Shown here: positions 43,490 to 52,152 of the stretch, piece by piece
Layout of the letters: every line of letters begins with the position of its first letter
How positions within the stretch are numbered: the first letter of the stretch is position 1
Assembly (NCBI RefSeq): GCF_000212735.1
Contig: NC_015510.1
Span: 8,061,001 to 8,125,000, forward strand
Length of the DNA stretch: 64,000 nt
Source of the DNA: Haliscomenobacter hydrossis DSM 1100
GTDB taxonomy: Bacteria; Bacteroidota; Bacteroidia; Chitinophagales; Saprospiraceae
Direction: 5' to 3'
Made by a program: the position numbers and the translations under genes
Notes under the pieces: model-generated
Database searches by the model: none
What the model was told of the DNA's origin: nothing
The model's input: the letters and a program-made list of their open reading frames with translations, nothing else

Positions 43490-45892
43490 ATGAAAGCCAC
43501 TTTTGTCCTCCTCTTTTTGACCCTCTGCACGCAAATTAGTGCTCAGGAACAACTTAAACTTTCCGGACTAGAAAAACCCGTCGAGATCATCACCGATCAA
43601 TGGGGTGTACCGCACATCTATGCTCAAACCGAGCATGACCTCTTTTTTGCCCAAGGTTTCTACGCTGCACGAGACCGATTGTTTCAGTTTGAAATGTGGC
43701 GTCGACAGGCTACCGGAACGGTGGCTGAAATCCTCGGAGAACGAGAAATTGAACGCGATTTGGGCGCACGCCTGTTTCGTTTTCGCGGGAACCTGGATCA
43801 AGAAATGGCCCATTACCACCCACGCGGCAAATCCATCATCACCGCTTTTGTGGCCGGCGTCAATGCCTGGATCAAACAAACCCAGCTAAAACCGGAATTG
43901 TTGCCCCTGGAGTTCAAATCCTTGGGCATCAAGCCAGGATTGTGGACACCTGATGTGGTCATATCGCGCCACCAGGGTCTGCTCGAAAATGTCACCGACG
44001 AATGGAACAATGCCAAAGCATTGCTGGCACTGGGGGAAGACAAGTTTAGGGAATTGATCTGGTTTCATCCCCAAAAACCCGATTTGCACCTTGATGCTGC
44101 GATTCCTAAAGCCCTCCTCCAGCAGGACGTGCTGAAACTGTACAATGCTTTCCGAAAGCCATTGAGTTTTAAACCCGAAGACCTGATTGGTGCAGTGCGT
44201 AACCCCAATGCCGCCCAATACCGCGATTTGGCCGCATTGGAAGAACAGGAATACCAGGAAGCCCAAAGCGAAAAATTATCCAACGTGGGCAGCAACAACT
44301 GGATTGTCAGCGGCAACCACACCCAAAGCGGTTACCCCATGTTGGCCAACGATCCACATCGTGCCGTATCGACACCGTCCTTGCGCTACATGACCCACTT
44401 GGTGGGGCCGGGTTGGAATGTCATTGGCGGCGGCGAACCCGTTATTCCTGGTGTATCGATTGGCCACAATGAATACGGGGCCTGGGGTTTGACGATCTTT
44501 TCCACCGACGCCGAAGATTTGTACGTCTACGAAACCCATCCCACTAATCCCAACTTGTACAAAGCAGGAGGGGAGTGGCGCAAAATGACCATTGTTAAAG
44601 ACACCATAAAAGTAAAAGGCAAAGCGCCGATCATCGTGGAGTTGAAATACACCCACCATGGCCCAGTGGTGCACGAAGACCCCAAACTCAAAACCGCTTG
44701 TGCCGTACGTTGCGCCTGGCTGGAAGTGGGGGGATCTCCTTATTTGGCAAGTTTGCGCATGGGGCAGGCCAAAAACTGGGAAGAATTTCGCTTGGCTTGT
44801 CAATACAGCCACATCCCGGCTGAAAACATGATTTGGGCCGACCGTGCAGGCAACATCGGCTGGCAGGCGGTAGGGATAACGCCAATTCGCCGTCAGCACA
44901 GTGGCTTGCTGCCCGTTCCTGGCGATGGCCGTTTTGAGTGGGACGGGTATTTGCCCATTTTGGAGCGTCCCGGAGTGGCCAACCCATCACAGGGCTTCTG
45001 GGCTACCGCCAATGAAAACGTGACCCCCAAAGATTACAAATACTGGGAAACGATTGGCTACAAATGGGCTGATCCATACCGGGGTGATCGTTGTGCGGAG
45101 GTCTTGAGTTCGGGCCGGAAGTTCACCTTGCAAGATTTTACATCCTTACAAACCGATTACCTTTCCATCCCGGCCCGCAATTTGGTACCGCTCCTGCGCA
45201 ATTTGGTCAGCGCCGATACCAGCGCTGAATGGGCGCGTCGTACGCTTTTACAATGGGACTTTCAATTGGAAAAACTATCCATTGGAGCCACCCTTTACGA
45301 CGCCTGGGAGCGTCAGCTGCGTACCGAGCTCGAACAAATGCTTTTGCCCGCCAACGTGCGTACTTTGGTCAATATCCAAACCTATCGACTGGTTGAATTT
45401 TTGCTTCTTCCCGATGGGAAATTTGGAACCGATCCCACCCGTGGGCGCAATGACTTGGTGTTAAAGGCGCTGAGTACCGCTATGCAAAACTTAACGACGC
45501 GTTTTCAAGGAATCCCCCGCAGTCAATGGCACTACGGCCAGGAGAAATACAAACACGTTTTGCTGCGCCACCCCTTGAGCAGTGCAGTCAATCCTGAATT
45601 GCGCAAAAAGCTCGATCATGGCCCTTTGCCGCGCGGTGGTAGTGGACAAACCGTTGGCGCAACGGCTGCCGGATACAATCAAACCCACGGGGCCACGTTC
45701 CGACTGGTGGTGGATACCGGCAATTGGGACCATTGTCTGGCCACCAATTCCCCCGGGCAATCGGGCAATCCTGATCATCCCCATTACCGCAATCTATTCG
45801 AAATGTGGGCCAACGACCAATATTTTCCGCTGTTTTACTCCAAAGGGAAAATCGAATCCGTGAAGTACGGACAATTGAATTTGGTGCCGTAA
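43490..45892 (+). CDS. Penicillin-acylase-family Ntn hydrolase
   Basis: 800 residues with a signal peptide (FVLLFLTLCTQISA, before QEQ). An alpha-chain region (GVPHIYAQTEHDLFFAQGF, RLFQFEMWRRQATG) is followed by a spacer and the beta-chain nucleophile Ser268 in SNVGSNNWIVSG, where self-cleavage before Ser is expected. Later motifs include NPHRAVSTPSLRYM-like NDPHRAVSTP and the C-terminal TNSPGQSGNP. The family cleaves amides such as beta-lactam side chains or acyl-homoserine lactones. True substrate unknown; periplasmic heterodimer expected. Confidence 0.9.
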   Translation: MKATFVLLFLTLCTQISAQEQLKLSGLEKPVEIITDQWGVPHIYAQTEHDLFFAQGFYAARDRLFQFEMWRRQATGTVAEILGEREIERDLGARLFRFRGNLDQEMAHYHPRGKSIITAFVAGVNAWIKQTQLKPELLPLEFKSLGIKPGLWTPDVVISRHQGLLENVTDEWNNAKALLALGEDKFRELIWFHPQKPDLHLDAAIPKALLQQDVLKLYNAFRKPLSFKPEDLIGAVRNPNAAQYRDLAALEEQEYQEAQSEKLSNVGSNNWIVSGNHTQSGYPMLANDPHRAVSTPSLRYMTHLVGPGWNVIGGGEPVIPGVSIGHNEYGAWGLTIFSTDAEDLYVYETHPTNPNLYKAGGEWRKMTIVKDTIKVKGKAPIIVELKYTHHGPVVHEDPKLKTACAVRCAWLEVGGSPYLASLRMGQAKNWEEFRLACQYSHIPAENMIWADRAGNIGWQAVGITPIRRQHSGLLPVPGDGRFEWDGYLPILERPGVANPSQGFWATANENVTPKDYKYWETIGYKWADPYRGDRCAEVLSSGRKFTLQDFTSLQTDYLSIPARNLVPLLRNLVSADTSAEWARRTLLQWDFQLEKLSIGATLYDAWERQLRTELEQMLLPANVRTLVNIQTYRLVEFLLLPDGKFGTDPTRGRNDLVLKALSTAMQNLTTRFQGIPRSQWHYGQEKYKHVLLRHPLSSAVNPELRKKLDHGPLPRGGSGQTVGATAAGYNQTHGATFRLVVDTGNWDHCLATNSPGQSGNPDHPHYRNLFEMWANDQYFPLFYSKGKIESVKYGQLNLVP

Positions 45893-45900
45893 GTTTGTAA

Positions 45901-45983
45901 TTTTCACCACAGATTCGCACAGATAAACACAGATTTTTTCGCATTTTAATCTGTGTTTATCTGTGCGAATCCGTGGTGAAAAA
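45901..45983. repeat. Family A palindrome (CACAGATT words)
   Basis: TTTTCACCACAGATTCGCAC plus AGATAAACACAGATT pairs with AATCTGTGTTTATCTGTGCG plus AATCCGTGGTGAAAA. This is a stem of about 35 bp with one mismatch. It lies between the convergent acylase gene and ClpB-like gene, 9 bases past one stop and 5 from the other. Confidence 0.85.
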
Positions 45984-45987
45984 ACGC

Positions 45988-48900
45988 TCAAAATCGCATC
46001 AATTCCCGCCGCAATTCCGTGGATAAGCCCGCGTAAACCAGCAGTTTGAATTCTTGCCCGCTCATGCTCATGACGTTGGTGTACTGCGTGCGCAAATCGG
46101 TCAGGGTGCGGTTGCCATCGTACAAACGAATGACCTGCCAGGTATTGATTTTGTCGGCAGCTGGTTTAACGTGTACCCGAATCGGCAAAGGGTTTTGATG
46201 GGCCAGGTAAAACAAGTGGATGCCTGCTTCACTTTGAAACAATGGCGCAATCCCGTAATACTCCGCAACCAGGAGTTGTTCTTCGGGGTAATAATCGATT
46301 TCGATGTTCAGGTGTTCAAACAACGCTTGATAACGCCCTGCCAGGTATTCGATTTCGCGTTGCCCCTGACCTGCCACCAGGGATTCCATTTTGATCTCCA
46401 CTTTGTCCAGTTCTCCACGTAGAAAAGCCCGTCCTGCCAGACGCAGCAAGGCTACATTGAGGTAATGGTCGACAAATTCGGTATCCATGGCGTCGTACAC
46501 TCCATTGGCAAACTGGTACGTTTCACTGACTTCCTTGAGTGCAGCATCGTGGAACAAACGGGCTTTGACGTCCTCCAGGGATTGTGCATTGCGGGCATTG
46601 CCCCGGTTGCGAAACAGTTCAGACTGTTTCAAGCGCATGGGCGTGGGCAAATTGCGCACAAAATTGTTGTTGTTGAATGCGATCATGATGGTAGCAATGT
46701 CTTCTTTCATTTCGTCCAGACGGGTAATGAAATGGTAATAATGCCAGTCATCCTGAATGCTGCGCTGCTCGTAATAATCGCTCGGAGAATCCCGATTGCT
46801 TACTTCTTCGTTCAGCTCTTCCACCAATTTTAACAGACGGCGGTAAAAACTACCTCCACTTTCGGGTTTGGGTGGTTTGGGCAAATACGTTTCACCGCTG
46901 GGAGACACAAACTCAAGCGGGAAGATGCGCGGAATCAAACGATCTTCCTCCAGATGAATATCAAGGATGATGGGTCCGGGGGTGCGGATTTTTAACAACT
47001 GATCAGCCGAAAGACTGGTCAGGTCGCGTTCAATTTGACGGCGCAGCGCTCTGCCCCCCATGTCGGGATCATAACCCCGGTTGGCCACCCATTCCAAGGC
47101 TTCTTTTTGAATGTTCAGGATGGTGGTGCGGCGCACAAAGCCATCCCTTTGCAACAACTCTTTGATTTGCAAACGGGAAATGCCCAAAATATGCTCCCGC
47201 TCCAGTGGCCGAAAAATGACAATTTGTTCAATGCGGTTGACGAATTCGGGGCGAAACTGTTTTTCCAGGGCACCCCGATAAACCTGGGCCTGGCTTTGGT
47301 GCTCGCGGTCGTTTCCCAAAGAGATGCGAAAACGGTTGTCATCGGCACCCACATTGGAGGTCATGATGATGATGCTATTGGTGAAATCGACGGTGCGCCC
47401 CAAGCGGTCGGTCAAACGCCCGTCGTCCAGCAATTGCAAAAACAGGTCGTGCACCTTTGGGTGCGCTTTTTCAATTTCATCCAACAACAGTACACTAAAC
47501 GGACGGTAGCGGATTTTTCCGGTCAATTGCCCCTCCGGATTGTATTCGTCGCCAATGAGTCGATCAATGGCGTAAGGGTCGAGGTATTCGTTCATGTCAA
47601 AACGCACCAATGCTTCTTCATTGCCCGTCAAATACCTGGTCAAAATTTTGGCAGCATGCGTTTTACCCACCCCCGTGGGACCAATGAACATCAACGAACT
47701 GATGGGCCTGCGCGGATTATTGAGCTTGGCTTTGTACAACTGGATGACGTTGTTGAGGGCAAAAGCAGCTTCTTTTTGGCCGATCAAATCGCGTTGCAAA
47801 CTATTGACTACCTCATTTTTTTCAAACCAGTACCCGGCGCTGAAAATTTCCTCGCGCAGTCCCGTCACCATGCCAAATTCTTCGCGCACATTTTGCGCAT
47901 CCACCATGCCGTAGCGGTGTTTGATGGCCATCTGGCGCAGCAAGCGGATGACAGCACCAGGCAGGGCTTTATTGGATTGAAAAATGCGGTGCACGTACAT
48001 CAACTGGCTGATGGCGGAAATGGAGATGCGTAAGCCGTTTTCTTGTTCCAGTATTTTGCGCTGTTCCAGGATGATTTTTAACGCTGTTGTCGAGTCGGGT
48101 TCATACACCCGGATGACCTGAAACAAATCACTAAATGGGCGGTCTTTTTCCTGGATCAATTGCCATTCTTGTGGCGTGGCAATGAGGATGGTTTGGAGGC
48201 TGCGTTTTTCCAGATAGGGTTTGAGCACATCGCTGAGGGTCATGTCGTTTTGTGACGACTTGCCAATGCGCAATAAGGCTACTGGATTGTCAATCAGTAG
48301 CTTGTGCCCCGTTGTGGGCTTGATCAGGTACTGGATGATCGCCTCCATCCTTTTCTGCCATTGCCCTACGATCGACATGCCACTGATGATGCGGTTGGGA
48401 TCCAATGCCCAAACGCTGATCGGCAACTCTTTTTCATTGTCTTGACGATCAGTCAGATACTGTGCCACGGCATTGGAAATGAGGTTGTGCCGCCCCGCCC
48501 CTTCAGGCCCTACCAATACAAAAGGGATGGGATCACGCTGGTACATTAAATCGTACACTTCAGCGGCCAACTCATCGCGAAAAAAGGTTTTTTGCAGGGC
48601 ATGCGGGAAACTTTCATTGAGGTCGTTACCTGTTTTGGCGGCTTCTTCGGCTCCATCAAATTCAGTTTCCTGGAAAAAGCGGAAAAAAGGATGAGCATCC
48701 TGTACTTCCACAAAGCGGTTTGGCGAAAACTTCAGGTCTACTTTTACCGGCACATCCACCAAATAATCGCGGCGATTGGCATAATATTCTTCTGGTTGGA
48801 ACTCGGTACCCTGGTATTCACGTTCTTTTAACAACAATTTTTTTATCGTCTTTTCCAACTCAAGGTCACTGATCGGTGTTTCTTCATTGGATTGAAGCAG

Positions 48901-49257
48901 CATAGAATTGTTGAACCCTGGGAAATAAATGACGGGCAATCCGTTTATTTCGAATTGAATCACCAAAAAAAGCCCATCAACCTGATGTTTGCCTAAAGAA
49001 AATTGCAATTTTCTTTTTTGAAAAACGGGTTTGGGTTGAAAGACCAGCCAAAGGGTCTGATCAAGGGTGTATCGACTGATGGGATAGGAAGAAAGGTGGT
49101 GCCGAACTTCCTTGCGATAGCCAGCTACGGCCTCCTGATACCTGCGGTGGATGGAGATTGGACCCGGCCAAAATAAGGGCCTTAGGCTGAAGTACGGCCT
49201 TCCATCTACTTGAATGTGTTGTACTAAGGTTGGTATTTTAAATTCTTGCTGGGACAT
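45988..49257 (-). CDS. ClpB-like AAA+ protein with dead first ATPase domain and release-factor-like tail
   Basis: 1089 residues. Residues 1-215 are unrecognised. Residues about 220-450 align with ClpB domain 1, but Walker A reads GPEGAGRH (Lys and Thr lost) and Walker B LLIDN (Glu lost), so it should not hydrolyse ATP. Domain 2 is intact: GPTGVGKT at 526-533, VLLLDEIEKAH at 589-599, RPEFVNRI near 669 and a ClpB C-terminal small domain (YDPDMGGRALRRQIER). Residues about 945-1030 (AGQGQREIEYLAGRYQALF, then SEAGIHLF) resemble the PCRF domain of RF1/RF2, without a GGQ motif. It is divergent from a twin AAA+ gene 109 bases away. Role unknown. Confidence 0.75.
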   Translation of the reverse strand: MSQQEFKIPTLVQHIQVDGRPYFSLRPLFWPGPISIHRRYQEAVAGYRKEVRHHLSSYPISRYTLDQTLWLVFQPKPVFQKRKLQFSLGKHQVDGLFLVIQFEINGLPVIYFPGFNNSMLLQSNEETPISDLELEKTIKKLLLKEREYQGTEFQPEEYYANRRDYLVDVPVKVDLKFSPNRFVEVQDAHPFFRFFQETEFDGAEEAAKTGNDLNESFPHALQKTFFRDELAAEVYDLMYQRDPIPFVLVGPEGAGRHNLISNAVAQYLTDRQDNEKELPISVWALDPNRIISGMSIVGQWQKRMEAIIQYLIKPTTGHKLLIDNPVALLRIGKSSQNDMTLSDVLKPYLEKRSLQTILIATPQEWQLIQEKDRPFSDLFQVIRVYEPDSTTALKIILEQRKILEQENGLRISISAISQLMYVHRIFQSNKALPGAVIRLLRQMAIKHRYGMVDAQNVREEFGMVTGLREEIFSAGYWFEKNEVVNSLQRDLIGQKEAAFALNNVIQLYKAKLNNPRRPISSLMFIGPTGVGKTHAAKILTRYLTGNEEALVRFDMNEYLDPYAIDRLIGDEYNPEGQLTGKIRYRPFSVLLLDEIEKAHPKVHDLFLQLLDDGRLTDRLGRTVDFTNSIIIMTSNVGADDNRFRISLGNDREHQSQAQVYRGALEKQFRPEFVNRIEQIVIFRPLEREHILGISRLQIKELLQRDGFVRRTTILNIQKEALEWVANRGYDPDMGGRALRRQIERDLTSLSADQLLKIRTPGPIILDIHLEEDRLIPRIFPLEFVSPSGETYLPKPPKPESGGSFYRRLLKLVEELNEEVSNRDSPSDYYEQRSIQDDWHYYHFITRLDEMKEDIATIMIAFNNNNFVRNLPTPMRLKQSELFRNRGNARNAQSLEDVKARLFHDAALKEVSETYQFANGVYDAMDTEFVDHYLNVALLRLAGRAFLRGELDKVEIKMESLVAGQGQREIEYLAGRYQALFEHLNIEIDYYPEEQLLVAEYYGIAPLFQSEAGIHLFYLAHQNPLPIRVHVKPAADKINTWQVIRLYDGNRTLTDLRTQYTNVMSMSGQEFKLLVYAGLSTELRRELMRF

Positions 49258-49366
49258 TAGAAGAGTTTAATGCAAGAAAGTTAAAGAATTTGTACAAAAA
49301 GCAGCATATTAGCAGAGCGAAAACAAAAAACTTGTTGTTCTGTGATCATGAACCCTGAAAGATGTT

Positions 49367-52003
49367 ATGACGGAAGAATTTTCAAAACCAGGATTTAAGC
49401 GGCATAAATTCAAAGAGCTAAAGGTTTATGCTTCTACCGAGTGGCTGGCCGATAACAAGAAAAAGTATCGGCAGGTGTTTGATCGTTTGGAAACTACCTA
49501 CATCTATGCAGAACTCTCTTTCTACAACAAACATTTCGACATTGAGGACTGGGAGATAGATGTAGAACTCAAATGTTATTCGCTCAAAAAAGGTCGAAAG
49601 GAGATTTGTGATTTGCCTCTGCGAAAAAAAGTGAGCAAATACGATAACGTGGTCTACATCCGCGAAGGTTGGGGCAATAAAACGGAAGGCTCTTTCTGGA
49701 AAAACGGGACCTATTATTGGGAGGCCTGGATCGAGGGTGAAAAGGTAGGCACCAAGTATTTTTACATTGAGGATGCTGGTCAGGACTTTTTGCCCGGCGA
49801 AAACCCTTATCTCTCGGTTCACTCGCTACGCCTCTACGAAGGGCCTTACGACGATGTACCTGAGCTGGACCGTGTCTACTACAAATCCTTTAGCGGTGAA
49901 GAAACGCGTTACATCTACATTGAAGTGATGTTGCAAAATCTCCACATCTCCAAGGCCTGGCAGTGTGAGTTGTTTGCCAAATTCTACAACGATGCGCGGG
50001 AGCTCAAAGGCCAGGTGGTTCGGCTACATCGGGTGGAAAAAAAGGATGAATTCATAAAAATCACTACGGGCTGGGGCTCAAATGTGAAGGGTTCCTGGCG
50101 GAAAGACCGCTATACCGCTGAGCTGGTATTTATGGATCGGTTGATCGCCGTCATTCCTTTTGAAATCGACGAAGATTTTGTAGAAGGTATCTCCCCGGTA
50201 TGGTTACCTGATCGGGGGCAACAAATCATCCCGAGCATTCAACAGGATGATCGGGGAAGTTTTGACGATGCGATGACCTCGTTTGATAGCCTGATTGGCC
50301 TCAGCGACATCAAGCAACAAGTGCGCAACCACGCCGATTACATCAAATTTTTGCAGTTGCGCAAAGAGCGTGGTTTCGACGAAAGTGACAACATCAATGT
50401 CCACTCTGTATTCATCGGCAATCCAGGTACGGGAAAAACCACCGTGGCGGGCATGATGGGGCTGCTGTACCGCAAAATGGGTCTGCTCAGCAAAGGGCAC
50501 GTACACGAAGTTGATCGGGTAGATTTGGTCGGCGAGTACATTGGACAAACGGCCCCCAAAGTTAAAGAAGCCATCGAAAAAGCACGGGGCGGCGTGTTGT
50601 TCATCGATGAAGCTTACGCCTTGGCACGCTCTACCGACGATACCAAAGATTTTGGCCGGGAAGTCATCGAAATCCTGGTGCGCGAAATGTCCAACGGACA
50701 AGGTGACCTGGCCGTAATCGTGGCGGGTTACCCCAAAGAAATGAAACAGTTTCTGGATTCAAATCCCGGGCTGAAATCGCGTTTCAAATTCAATTTTGAA
50801 TTTGCCGATTACCTGCCCCAGGAGCTTTCCCAGATTGCCCGCTTTGTGTGCAAACAAAAAGGGGTAAAACTGAACGAAGAGGCAGAGAAAAAGGTTGATG
50901 AACTGATCATTGATGCCTACCGCAAACGCGATCGCACCTTTGGCAACGCCCGTTTTGTCAACGACTTGATCGAAAAAGGCAAGATCAATTTGGGCTTGCG
51001 GGTCATGCGCAATGAAGATCCACGCTTGCTTTCCCGCGAAAACCTGGAAATGCTTGAATTGGCCGACATCGCCAAGATCGACCTCAAAAACCTCCGCCCG
51101 CTGCCCAATATCCCCATCGATGAGGTGTTGCTGCGCGAATCGGTAGACGAATTGAACCGCATGATTGGCATGGACAAAATCAAGGCCCAAATCCATGAAA
51201 TGGTTCGCCTCGTGCGTTTTTACCGCGAAACCGGCAAAGATGTGCTCAATAGTTTCTTCCTCCATACGGTGTTGATTGGCAACCCCGGTACGGGCAAAAC
51301 CACCGTGGCGCGGATTTTGACCAAAATTTACAAGGCCCTGGGCATGCTCGAACGCGGCCATATGGTGGAAACCGACCGTCAGGGCTTGGTAGCGGGTTTT
51401 GTGGGCCAAACCGCGATCAAAACCAACGAGAAAATCGAGGAAGCCCTGGGCGGCGTACTCTTCATTGACGAAGCCTACTCCCTTACCGCCAAAACGGGCG
51501 GTGCACACGGTGATTTTGGTGATGAAGCCATCCAGACCCTGTTGAAACGAATGGAAGACATGCGTGGACAGTTTTTTGTGTTTGTAGCCGGGTACACCGA
51601 CAACATGGAAACTTTCCTCAAAGCCAACCCGGGTTTGAACAGCCGTTTCGACAAAATGCTGCGCTTTGAGGATTACATGCCCGATGAGCTGTTGCAAATT
51701 GCGATGCACATGTTGGATCAAAGTGGACTCATTCCAACTCCCGAGGCCGAGGAATACCTCAAAAGTTACCTGGCTTTCCTTTACGATTGTCGGGATAAAT
51801 ATTTTGGTAATGCCCGTACAGTGCGCAATGTGGTGAATGAAGCGCTCAAAAACCAGAACTTGCGCCTGGCGGCCTTACCCCCCGAAGAACGTAAAAATGT
51901 GCCCAATAACCTGCTGACTCTGGAGGATCTGGAGACGTTCAAGTTGGACAAGAGCACTTTTGTGTTTAACCGGCAAACCATTGGATTTAAAGCAAGAAGT
52001 TGA
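49367..52003 (+). CDS. Twin CbxX/EccA-type AAA+ ATPase with duplicated N-terminal domain
   Basis: 878 residues. Residues about 12-137 and 145-272 are two copies of a beta-rich domain sharing an ETxYIY..E segment and a GWG-N-x-x-GS/W pattern; I do not recognise it. Two complete AAA+ domains follow: Walker A GNPGTGKTT at 351-359 and 638-646, Walker B GVLFIDEAY at 409-417 and 696-704, and FGNAR sensor motifs. The AAA type is that of CbbX, SpoVK and EccA, which remodel protein assemblies. Rubisco and ESX genes are absent here, so those roles do not apply. Likely partner of the divergent ClpB-like protein. The stop codon lies in a family C hairpin. Confidence 0.82.
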   Translation: MTEEFSKPGFKRHKFKELKVYASTEWLADNKKKYRQVFDRLETTYIYAELSFYNKHFDIEDWEIDVELKCYSLKKGRKEICDLPLRKKVSKYDNVVYIREGWGNKTEGSFWKNGTYYWEAWIEGEKVGTKYFYIEDAGQDFLPGENPYLSVHSLRLYEGPYDDVPELDRVYYKSFSGEETRYIYIEVMLQNLHISKAWQCELFAKFYNDARELKGQVVRLHRVEKKDEFIKITTGWGSNVKGSWRKDRYTAELVFMDRLIAVIPFEIDEDFVEGISPVWLPDRGQQIIPSIQQDDRGSFDDAMTSFDSLIGLSDIKQQVRNHADYIKFLQLRKERGFDESDNINVHSVFIGNPGTGKTTVAGMMGLLYRKMGLLSKGHVHEVDRVDLVGEYIGQTAPKVKEAIEKARGGVLFIDEAYALARSTDDTKDFGREVIEILVREMSNGQGDLAVIVAGYPKEMKQFLDSNPGLKSRFKFNFEFADYLPQELSQIARFVCKQKGVKLNEEAEKKVDELIIDAYRKRDRTFGNARFVNDLIEKGKINLGLRVMRNEDPRLLSRENLEMLELADIAKIDLKNLRPLPNIPIDEVLLRESVDELNRMIGMDKIKAQIHEMVRLVRFYRETGKDVLNSFFLHTVLIGNPGTGKTTVARILTKIYKALGMLERGHMVETDRQGLVAGFVGQTAIKTNEKIEEALGGVLFIDEAYSLTAKTGGAHGDFGDEAIQTLLKRMEDMRGQFFVFVAGYTDNMETFLKANPGLNSRFDKMLRFEDYMPDELLQIAMHMLDQSGLIPTPEAEEYLKSYLAFLYDCRDKYFGNARTVRNVVNEALKNQNLRLAALPPEERKNVPNNLLTLEDLETFKLDKSTFVFNRQTIGFKARS

Positions 52004-52133
52004 GAAGGTTGAGGAGTTGAGAAGGTTGAGGCTACCGCGAGCGGCATTAGAGCGATTTTGACAAAAGAACAATGTCGCTTTGGTTTGTCACTCGCGGTAG
52101 CCTCAACCTCCTCAACTCCTCAACCTTCTCAAC
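51999..52133. repeat. Family C palindrome, 43-bp stem
   Basis: The left arm 51999-52041 (GTTGAGAAGGTTGAGGAGTT ... GGCTACCGCGAG) pairs with the right arm 52091-52133 (CTCGCGGTAGCC ... CCTTCTCAAC) with a single mismatch. The loop is 49 nt. The TGA stop of the AAA+ gene (52001-52003) is inside the left arm. It ends 20 bases before the ATG of the next gene. Confidence 0.9.
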
Positions 52134-52152
52134 CAAAAATATTCGATCGCAA

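Noticed and set aside
47035-48033. 332-codon plus-strand ORF opposite the ClpB-like gene
   Set aside because: The minus strand encodes clear AAA+ motifs through the same bases; the plus frame is a codon-bias shadow.
45988-49257. T6SS ClpV or ordinary ClpB
   Set aside because: No other T6SS genes are present, domain 1 is inactive and the C-terminal extension is foreign to both families.
49367-52003. Rubisco activase CbbX or ESX EccA
   Set aside because: Twin ATPase domains and the N-terminal beta-rich duplication do not match either, and no Rubisco or ESX genes are seen.
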